Shown here one piece after another: positions 28,765 to 39,100 of a stretch of 64,000 nt of DNA; within the stretch, counting starts at the first letter, position 1, and each line of letters starts with the position of its first letter. Source of the DNA: Edaphochlamys debaryana (lineage: Eukaryota > Chlorophyta > Chlorophyceae > Chlamydomonadales); contig JAEHOE010000123.1 of NCBI GenBank assembly GCA_016858145.1, positions 124,001 to 188,000 on the forward strand, given 5' to 3'. The notes below the pieces were generated by a model. The model ran no database searches. It was given only the letters and a program-made list of their open reading frames with translations, and was not told where the DNA came from. A program made the translations under genes and the position numbers.

Positions 28765-28855
28765 GGGGGGGGTAGGTCCTCCCCAGACATACATCATGCC
28801 TCATCTGAACAGAGCTTGCCGTGAGGATCCCGAATCCACTTTCAGAAATAAAAAC

Positions 28856-29033
28856 GGAGGTTTAAATGCAAAGTTATGGGGGCCCAAAGTTCTCGGTCGG
28901 TCGTCGGTCAGGGGGGTCGGGGGACTTTGGGAGGCTGTGTGGCGGAACTTTGTCACCGCGGCGTAGAGCAGCGCCCAGCATCATACCACACGCCCCGAGT
29001 ATGCAGCAAGGCACGAACTTATGCTGGCAAGTC
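28856..29033 (+). repeat. Dispersed repeat R3, copy 1
   Basis: It shares GGAGGTTTAA, CCCAAAGTTCTCGGT, GGGAGGCTGTGTGGCGGAA and CACCGCGGCGTAGAGCAGCG in the same order with 40856-41033. A partial third copy starts near 29385. Confidence 0.75.
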
Positions 29034-29462
29034 ACTGGTACCCGTCCAGCGGTGTTAGGGAGTCGGGACCGGTGGGACATGTCGGCATGCCGGGCCCCGG
29101 GCACACACGCGACCACCCAAAGGCGTCTCGCAGGTGCTCCCGGAAGCCCGCCTTCCACTCCCGCGCCCCAGACCGCACAATACTTGCAATGCACAGCCCT
29201 GATACCGCCCTTTGTTGCTGAGCCGTCGGTCAATTGACGGGTCGGGGTCCGTGGCATGGTCAATGGTACCCGACCAACGTGGGCCACCGGGAGTGGAGCA
29301 CACGGCCAGCAGTCCAGTGAAACGCGAAAGGCATAGAATGGAGTACTTACAGGCCTTGTACGGCAGTGTCGTACACTGTACGGGTCGGTCGGTCGTCGGT
29401 CCCGGGGGGGTGGGGGACTTTGGGGCATGATATCGGGCAACTTTGTTTGTACCCCCCCCCCC

Positions 29463-29728
29463 TATGGCTGCGCCAGGGGGGGGGGGGTCCTCAACTGAAC
29501 AGAGCTTGCCGTGAGGATGCCAAACCCGCATTCAGAATATCAAATGGGAGAAACAAAATATTGGGGGTTCAACATTGTAATTGTAAAGTTGCAGGGGGGG
29601 CGAACGGCGCAGGGGAAAAAGAAAAGGTACAGGGGGTTGTGGGGAGAGGAGGGTACTCAGGACGCCCTGAACTTCTATCCCCGCAAAAGTTCTGGTCGGC
29701 CCATCCTGCATTCCCGCTAGAGAGTCAG
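29463..29728 (+). repeat. Dispersed repeat R1, copy 2
   Basis: Same orientation and boundaries as copy 1 at 28502-28764, with scattered substitutions. It is followed by two copies of an approximately 54-bp unit containing CATCCCGTCCCCCTGGCACC (about 29729-29840). Confidence 0.8.
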
Positions 29729-30175
29729 CCCCAGGACTTGCATCCCGTCCCCCTGGCACCTGCATCCCGGCTCGGCACTCGGCCCCGGGACTTACATCCC
29801 GTCCCCCTGGCACCTGCATCCCGGCTCGGCACTCCGCGGAAGCCGCTGCACGGCGGGGGCCCAGCCCCCAAGCAAAGGCCAAAGCAAGTGCACGTACAGC
29901 TTTGTGGCATGCAACGCCACCACACATCGCACCACACGCTCTCTGTTTATTCGAATGGCTTCCTTAACATAAACATGTGTATAGGGTTGGGCGCCCCGAA
30001 TGAAAATATATCAAAACCACCAAGGGCGGCACTGGCCCTGTGCAAGTCGATCAGATGCATCCTCTTCAATGCAACGACGAGCAAAAGGTGCAGCGCCCAC
30101 CGCGTGCCATGAACGGCATGCCGAGCAGCGAGGCCCCGGTGCTGTACGGCCGCGCCCCACCGCCAGTACGCAATA

Positions 30176-33100
30176 CTACGCTCGCGACAGTATCTCAAGG
30201 AGGCGGCGCCCCTTACTGCCCTTGCTGACTTCGAAGTGACAGGCAAGGTAGATCAGACTGGCGGGAGTGCCGCCTACCGCCTGAGTCAGCTCCACGATGG
30301 CCCCCTCGGAGCCCCGCAGGCCCGTGATAGCGGACGGGGGAAACTGCGGCAGCGAGGGCGGGAGAGATTGCACTTGTTCAGACCGAACATGTTCATGACG
30401 GACCGTTGCTCAGTACGGTACCTCCCACCTGGCCGGGTGCAAAATTGTTGAGTGGAGAGAAGCTTGCATAGAAGTGAGCTGAGACGACGGTGATGATGTT
30501 GGCGCTGTCGACCTTGACCGCCAGCGAGCAGGACGCGGCGAAGCTGGTGGCGCTGACAGCGGTGCTGCGGGGCCAAGCGAGGGGAGGGGAGGAGGGAGCC
30601 GTGAGTGGCGGAAGAGAGAGAGCACATGGGCTGGAGCGGGGCCACAAGACTGCGCCCCTGGCGGGCGGGGACTCTGCTTGGCAAGCAAGCTCCGTGCTGG
30701 ATACTGCAAGTCACGCAGGCACAAGCACCTGGTGCGTGCTCGGTCACTCCGTCTCAACTCACACGTTCAAGGTGATCTCGCCGCCGTCGTAGCCCTTAGT
30801 CGGGTCGTTCTTGGCGCAGCCGGCGCAGCCGAACACCGGGCTGGGGTTGGAGGGCAGGGTGGTGTAGGTGGTGGGTGGAGAGGTGACAGGCGGCGGAGGG
30901 ATGACGAAGAAGCCACCCCAGCTGCGGAGGGGGAGGGGGATGACATGGTGCAGCGGACACAGCTTAACCTCATGCCACGCCGGCACATCAACCCAGCCCT
31001 GTATGTTGGGCTTGCTAGGCGCGTTGGGATTCATGGCTTGCTTGCTACAGCCGTATTTGTGGCGCAATTGCTAGGCTGGCTTACTTTTTCTCCTTGGTAA
31101 CGAGGGTCTGGATGGGGTACCAGGTGAAGGGCGTAGATACAGGAGTCCCGGCAGTAGTGTAAGCCGGGGTTGTGGTGCCCGGGGGCGCAGGGCCTGGGGT
31201 CCCTGGCGCAGGCAGGAAGCGAGAGGAACAGGACAAGAGCGGTCAAGGATCAGTTCTGGTGAGAGGTGCGGCAGACACGTGAGAGCACTCCCCGCAGATA
31301 GAGAGAAGAATCAAAACCTCGGGAGCTAACTAAGCATAGCGCGACGCCTACTCACGAGGAGCAGCCCAGATTGTATCGCCGGCGCAGCCGCGCACAGGAC
31401 GGTGAGAGGGGCTGGGCGGAGGGGGCCTGGGAGGTGGCAGGTCGGGAGGGGAAGCCTCGGACGGTGGGAATGGAGCGAGGGGCGGGGCGGAAACGAGTCT
31501 GGGGGCCAGGGGTCTGGGAGGTGGCAGTTCGGGAGGGGATGCCTCGGACGGTGCGACGGGAGCGAGGGGAGGCGCGGAAGGGGGCTTGGGCGGAGGGGGG
31601 CTAGGAGGAGGGGGCCTGGGTGGAGAGGAGCTAGGAGGAGGGGGGCTGGGTGGAGAGGGGCTTGGAGACGGACTAGGCGGGGGGGGGCTGGGCGGGGGCG
31701 GGGGAGGAGAGGGGCTTGGAGGAGGGGACCTTGGCGGCGGGCTGGGAGGAGGGCTTCGCGGGGGACTTGGGGGAGATGGAGGAGGGCTGGGGGGCGGACT
31801 GGGCGGGGGGCTGGGAGGAGGGCTGGGAGGAGGTGGGCTGGGCGGAGGTGGGCTAGGAGGCGGACTAGGCGGAGGTGGGCTGGGCGGAGGTGGGCTAGGT
31901 GGCGGAGTGGGCGGCGGTGGGCTTGGCGGAGGGGGGCTCGGAGGCGGTGGGCTGGGCGGAGGGGGGCTTGGAGGAGGGCTGGGCGGCGGCGGGCTGGGAG
32001 GAGGGGGGCTTGGAGGAGGGCTGGGCGGCGGCGGGCGGGGCGGAGGGGGGCTCGGAGGAGGGCTGGGCGGCGGCGGGCTGGGCGGAGGTGGACGGGGTGG
32101 CCGGGGACTGGGCGGTGGGGGGCTGGGCGGCGGTGGGCTGGGCGGAGGGGGACTTGGAGGAGGGCTGGGCGGCGGCGGGCGGGGCGGAGGGGGGCTCGGA
32201 GGAGGGCTGGGCGGCGGCGGGCTGGGCGGAGGTGGACGGGGTGGCCGGGGACTGGGCGGTGGGGGGCTGGGCGGCGGTGGGCTGGGCGGAGGGGACTTGG
32301 AGGAGGGCTGGGCGGCGGCAGGCGGGGCGGAGGGGGGCTCGGAGGAGGGCTGGGCGGCGGCGGGCTGGGCGGAGGGGGGCTTGGAGGAGGGCTGGGCGGC
32401 GGCGGGCTGGGCGGAGGTGGACGGGGTGGCCGGGGACTGGGCGGTGGGGGCTGGGCGGCGGAGGGCTGGGCGGAGGGGGGCTTGGAGGAGGGCTGGGGCG
32501 GCGGCGGGATGGGAGGAGGGGGGCTTGGAGGAGGGCTGGGCGGCGGCGGGCTGGGCGGAGGTGGACGGGGTGGCCGGGGGCTGGGCGGTGGGGGGGCTGG
32601 GCGGCGGTGGGCTGGGCGGAGGGGGACTTGGAGGAGGGCTGGGCGGCGGCGGGCTGGGCGGAGGGGGGCTCGGAGGAGGGCTGGGCGGCGGCGGGCTGGG
32701 CGGAGGGGGGCTCGGAGGAGGGCTGGGCGGCGGCGGGCTGGGCGGAGGTGGACGGGGTGGCCGGGGACTGGGCGGTGGGGGGCTGGCCGGAGGAGGGCTG
32801 GGCGGAGGGGGGCTTGGAGGAGGGCTGCGCGGCGGCGGGCTGGGAGGAGGGGGGCTTGGAGGAGGGCTGGGCGGCGGCGGGCTGGGCGGAGGGGGGCTTG
32901 GAGGCGGGCTGGGTGGAGGGGGGCTGGGCGGAGGGGGGCTTGGAGGCGGGTTAGGGGCTGGGGGGCTGGGCGGAGGCGGGCTAGGCGGAGGAGGGCTCGG
33001 AGGAGGGGGACTGGGCGGCCGGGGACAGGCCACCTGGCAGCCAGTGCAGTAGTCATTCGGGTAGCAGTTGTTCATTTGCCCTCCGACAACGGAGTAGGGA

Positions 33101-36100
33101 TACTGGTACTGGCTGCGCCGGGGAACAATGATGAGGTGTGGTGTGTGAGCGAGCGGTGTCGCGAGTATGAGCACGGTGACGCCTCTCAGAACTCACCAGT
33201 TACCTACGGGCGTGCACGAATCAGGGTACTCAGACGGGTCGGTGCCAGGATAAATGACGATCATGACGCCAGGTGCTACCTCCAAATATCGGGGCTCGCA
33301 AGGATACGGACCGACATACGAGTACGTGTAGTCACAAGGGCATGTTATTTGGCAACCGAGTACTGCAGCCAATGAGCCGTTGACATATCCTTCTGCCTTG
33401 CTGCGCGGGGCAGGGGGGGGCGCGGGGTACACGCACGCGTGTGTGTGTGGTGAGCCCGGTCCGTGAGCCAAGCGGATGGACTTGCCGTGGTCGGAGACCG
33501 GGCAAACAACTCACCAGGCTGTGAAGGTGCACCCATAGGCGGCAAAAGCAAGCCGGCGACCGAAAGCGTAAGGATGAGACGGGTCCACCATTGCGCAGTC
33601 TCTGGTAACGTACTCCTGGTCTTCGTATCCCTGGCACCTGTGCGGCGCAAAGTGCCATTGCTTGTCAGTAATGCCCTAGCCACCAGGGCGGGGCTTCTTG
33701 TCCTCGACACTCTACTTCTACCCTGAACACACCAGCCACTGCTCAGTCACAAACCGATACCTACTGCTAGCCCCCCAACTGAACTCAATCCCCAAAACCG
33801 ACCCTGTCAACTTCAGCCCTAGCCTCCCGCTCTGCTCCTTCTTCCCACTCTGCTCTGCTCCAGCCTCCCGCTCCGCCCTAGCCTCCCAATTCCGCTCTGC
33901 TTATGAATCTGGCGCAGTTGCCGGCCGTAGCCATCGCTCTCCACACCGGGTGGGTGGGAGGGAAAACAACCGATCGGTACTAGTGCCTATGATAGCTACG
34001 AAACGGCGGATAGCCGCCCAAAGGAAGGCTACCGCCCTAAGGATACTCTAGCAGTACGGCGTACCGTGTCTCGTCCAAGAACCTGCCTTCTCCTGCAGAG
34101 AAGTCTACACTTCTTGTCCTCGACACTCTACTTCTACCCTGAACACACCAGCCACCGCTCAGTCACAAACCGATACCTACTGCTAGCCCCCCAACTGAAC
34201 TCAATCCCCAAAACCGACCCTGTCAACTTCAGCCCTAGCCTCCCGCTCTGCTCCTTCTTCCCACTCTGCTCTGCTCCAGCCTCCCGCTCCGCCCTAGCCT
34301 CCCAATTCCGCTCTGCTTATGAATCTGGCGCAGTTGCCGGCCGTAGCCATCGCTCTCCACACCGGACTTGAAAGCAGAACTAGGGACAAACTGCCCGGCG
34401 GCTAGAGGAGGCGCCCGAGGCCCATGCGGGCGGTGACGGCGCGCCGGCGCTGGCCAGACTCGCGCACGTACGCGAACTCAAACACTGTTGAGCTGCGCCA
34501 GCGCCCGAGCTTCTGCACCTCCGCCCGGTCCGCTCCGTTCTCGACGGCGGTGGTGGCGCCGCCGCGGCGCAGTGAGTGCGGGTGCAGCTTGTCGGGCAGC
34601 CCCGCCGCCCGGCACAGCTCCGCCAGCTTCTTGGCAAACGTGTCGTACGACATGCTGGCGATGGTGTTGGGCAGCGGCACCGCCACCTCCGCCAGGCGGC
34701 CGCGGGGGGTTACGGCCCGCAGCAGCGGCCCCACGTCCTGGGTGTCCTGCTCGCCGCCGCCGGGCAGCCGCTCCGTGTCGGGGTCGCGCTGGTAGCCGCC
34801 TGCCGCCAGCAGCGTCTCCAGCAGCTGCACCGGGCAGCAAGGGCCGCCGATGCGGCCGATGGTGACGAAAGTGCCCACGCAGTGCTGGTCCGTCTTGCCT
34901 TTGAACAGGAACACCTCGGCGCGGTCTGGGTAGATGCGCAGCAGGTCCGAGTGCACCAGCACGCGGGACAGGTCGTCAAAGCGCAGCAGCCCGCTGAAGG
35001 CGAGCACAGCGCCTGTGACCACCATGCGGGTCAGCAGCGGCACGCGGCTGGGCCCCAGGTGATGCTCCACCAGCTGCGTGATCTGCGCCGGTGTCGCGAC
35101 CGCCAGGGCACGGCTGTTGGCAATGAGCGTGCGGCGGGCCACCTCCCGCACGGTACCGCACAGCGGGTGTGCGCAGGGGCTGGGCACGCCGGCCAGCTCG
35201 TGCAGCGCCGAGACTGCGGCGCTGGCGCGCTCCACGTGCTGGGGCCCGATCTTCCGCTTTGCGGCAGCAAGGCGGCGGGCGGTGAGGAAACCCGCCACGG
35301 CGGCGCCGTCCGCCCCGATCACGGGGCAGCCGGTCTCCCCGCAGAAGTCCGTCCACATGCGGAAGAACGGGCTGTAGGCCTGCCAGGTGCCGGCGGCCTT
35401 GCTCAGGGCCGAGCTCTCGATCATGACGTCCAGGTAGGGCGCCAAGGCGGGGTTGGCGGCCATGCGCGGGGCCAGCGCGGTGCGGATCAGCTCGCGTAGC
35501 CCGTCACCTGCTCGTGGGTCCGAGGGACGGTACCGGCACGCGGCGCGGGTTGAGGGTGCCGAAATCGAGGAGGAGGGCCATGGTGTTCCAGCCTGGCAGG
35601 TGCCCGTTCCCTGCTCCGTCCAGGAACAGGTCCTCAACTCGAGGGAGCACGCAGCAATCCCAAACAAAAGGCTCAAACCATGCCGTGCCCCCCGTGAGCC
35701 ATGGCCACCATGCGGCTCCGGGCCAAAAGGGAACGATGAGGGCAAGGCGCGACCGACACACCGCCGCGTGCATGAGGGCCCTGCCAATCACGGCGAACGG
35801 CGGGTTGCACCAGGCTGTGGCACCCGAGGGCCATACGTGCGCAAATGCATTGACCCCGTGCGTGCCGGGCGTGTGGTAAAACGTGTAGTATGGCTTGAGC
35901 TGATGATTGGTGTCGGACGCAAATAAATCAATCACAAAAGCGCCCCAACGGCACCACAGGTATTCAAAAACAGAGGGGTGCAGCTTGAGGTCACATGCGT
36001 CCGCCCGCTTGGATAGCGCGTCGGCGAATTGGTTGCTCTCGCGCGGGATCCACGTTGAGAGCAGATCGATGTGGTGCCGTACGCAGTACCAAAACACCGA

Positions 36101-39100
36101 GAAGGCGGCCGCTTGCACCCCTGGGGCCATCGAGCCGCCCTTCCTAAGCACGGCATCCGCCACCTGGCTGTCGGTGTGCAGCAGGACACGCTGGCCGCTC
36201 AGCCGACCGCCTGCGTTTATGCTTTCCAGCACGCGCATTATGGCCTTAAGCTCTAGCTCGCCTGACGAGGTGCCACGCGTGTCGAAACGCCAGGTACCGG
36301 CGGCGAGGGCCACGCGGCGGTTGCCGTCGGCCAGCCAGCCGCCCCACCCCCCAAAAGAGTAGGCGTTAGGCCCCGCGGCGTCGCTATACAGGCGCAGCGT
36401 ATGTACGAACGGGGGGCGCCAAATGGGCTTGCGGCCATCAAAGTGCTCAAACGACCCTCGCCAGAACTCGATCTCGACCTGCGCCCCTGGGCTTAGCGCG
36501 GCCCGCTCGTGCAAGCGCAGACCCCGCCTCTGCTGCGCGGACAGCCACTGCGCAAGCTCCCTGGTCATCATGACCGCCAGACTTCCAAATGAATAGCTCA
36601 TAGATAGCAGATGCCCCACCACCGAAGCAACCGAGTGCAGCTTGCAGCTTGCGCGCGTTTCCCAGAGGTCTGCCAGGCGCCGCATGAGGGCCGCCCGCTT
36701 GGCCTCGGGCACGGTCAGCGTGCCGTCCACTGTGTTAACAGTGGCGCCCAGATAAGGGAAGATCTGCGAAATGGGGTGGCACTTCCCTTCTGAGATCAAG
36801 AACCCGAGGCTGGCGCAATCAGCGTGCACTCGCTGCTCGATGGCGGCTAGGGCCTGGGGGTCCTGATGGAAATGCGCGCTGTCATCGATGTACCCTGTGC
36901 AGCGGTGACTAGTTGAGCGCCAGTGGTTGATGAGCTCGCGTGTCACTTTAGTAAAGCACCAACACGCTGGGGCCAGGCCAAACGGAAGCTGGGTAAACAC
37001 ATACCAACGGCCCTCCCAACGAAAACCAAGGTACTTCCAATAATCCTTATGCACGTCTACATGATGGTATCCTGCCTTGAAATCTATTGTGAACGCGTGG
37101 TCGTTGGGTTGCATCACGTGGGACCGCTCCGCTAGCGTCTGGTACTTGAAGGACGGCGTTACGACATGCTCGTTTAGGTGACGGGCATCGAGGATTAGCC
37201 GTTTCTTTCCCGTATCTGCCCGTACGGCAACGCCAAGCGGCAAGACGCAGTGGGGCTGTGTGTCCCAGGGCATCGCGGCGCCGGTCTCTACTAGCTCGCG
37301 CACGGCGGCGGTAGTGAACTCTTTGTGCGCCAGCGCCGAACCGTGGTTCGCCAGCCACACCGGCTGCGGTGGGGCGTCTACCCATCGCAGGGGAAACCCC
37401 GACAGAATCCACGTGAGCACTAGCGCGTTGCGTGCGATGCGCGCCCACTGGCTATAGCTCTGGCGCAGGCGATTGCGCATCCATCGCTTTGGCGGAGCAC
37501 CGGCCTCGTGCGCTTGTTCAAACTCCCCCGGGGTCTCGTCGTTCCAGTCCTCACCAGCTGGCGCCGTTTCTGCCGCAGCCGTGCGTGGCGCAGGTGCCTG
37601 CTGGTTCTGGCTGCCATCACCACCGTTCCCAGCAGGCGCGGACGGGGGAGGCGCACGGGCCTTCGCGCCTTGCGCCTTTGACTGCTGGACTGCGGGCCTG
37701 GTCGCAGACCTGGCGACCGGCCGCACCGCGCGCGTAGGCTGTCGCGGAAGAGGCGCCAGATAGCTCGCTGTCCCGCTGCTGCTGGGGAGCCAGCGCTGTG
37801 GCTCTTGCCCCGATGAGCTGCCCGCGACCGGCGCGAGTTGCCGCGGTCTATCCTGCCTATAGCTACGGTCTGGCATTAAGTATGACATGGCTCTGGCAAC
37901 TCGTGGCGAGCCCGGGTCGGGGATGCAAACGACAAGCTTAGACCTTACAACGTGTTGCGTCGACGCACAAAACAAGTGCGGAGCAAGTCTACGCGTAGTA
38001 TTGCAGCAGACAGAGTCCGCGCAGTCATAGCTTAAGTGCGACCCCGCCCGCTGTCATGCCGTCCGCGTGCCATACCCGCGGTCAGACCCCGCAGCCGCCC
38101 CCCGGCGCTCGCGGCGGTCTACGCTCGGCGCTCACAGCAGCCCATTACGCATAACGTTTGGCGCTCATAGCTGCCACCCCGGCGCTCATAGCAGCCACAC
38201 GGCGCTCAAAGCAGCCAACCCGGCGCTCATAGCAGCCACACGGCGCTCAAAGCAGCCAATCCGGCGCTCACAGCAGCCAAGACCCGGCGCTCACAGCGGC
38301 CCAGTCGTTGCACAGCGTGCCCAACTGCCCTCTAGGCGCCTAAAGCGGCCGAGGCGGCGCAGGATGCAGCCAGCCCGAGGAGCCACCCTTGTGGTACCCC
38401 GCTGGCCGTCCGGCTGACGCTCTCAGTGGGCCCAGCCGCGGCCCCGGCCGCGGCCGCCAGCGGCGCCACTGCCGCGGCCGCCGCCCATGCCACCGCCCAT
38501 GCCCCCGCCCAGGCCCCCGCCCATGCTGCCGCCCATACCGGGCTGCTGCTGCTGCTGCTGCTGGTAGGGGCGGCTGGCTCCGCCGCGCGAGCCGCGCGGC
38601 CGCCTGTTGTCGGCGGGGGCCGGCGGAGGCGGGGGCGCCTCCTGCACGTACTCGGCCAGCGGGCTCACGCCCGTCTTCTCCTTAACCAAGTCCAGCGCCA
38701 GCTTGCGCTTCTTATCCATGACCTCGAAAAGGCGCACCTCGCCGCTGCGCACCTTGGAGGTCGGGTTGCGCGCCAGCGAGCTCACCGAATCCGTGTACTC
38801 GGTGACGACCCGGAGCTGCTGAGCGGTGCACTCGCCACCCAGCTCGAATCCGGCAAATACGGTGTCGAAATGGCGGACCTGCTCGTCGCCCTTATCGTGC
38901 AGCGGCCGCACCTCCGTCTTCAGAGCGTCGTCGTCGCCGCAGACCGACTTGCTGCCCTCCACCAGCACATAGTTCGCCCGGGCGCGCGTCTTAAAGAACG
39001 TGGCTATCGCGCGGATTTCGTGAGGGACGGAATTGTCGCTCTCGATGCGCAGATCCGGGTAGCGCTGCTTGGCTTCGTCCGAGGCGATAGTCAGGTTGGA

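Noticed and set aside
31586..33375. Long Gly-rich or Arg/Gly-rich plus-strand ORFs opposite the proline rod
   Set aside because: They are antisense shadows of CCN-rich proline codons. The minus strand has matching splice sites and Cys-rich flanks.
33694..34365. Two 256-bp direct repeats taken as LTRs of a Gypsy/Copia element
   Set aside because: The repeats are both on one side of the ORFs with the 148-bp repeat between them and at the far end, there is no integrase or protease, and a tyrosine recombinase is present, so this is a PAT/DIRS arrangement.
34576..35499. 307-aa plus-strand ORF opposite the recombinase
   Set aside because: The minus strand carries clear recombinase catalytic motifs; the plus frame is His/Gln/Arg-rich shadow sequence.
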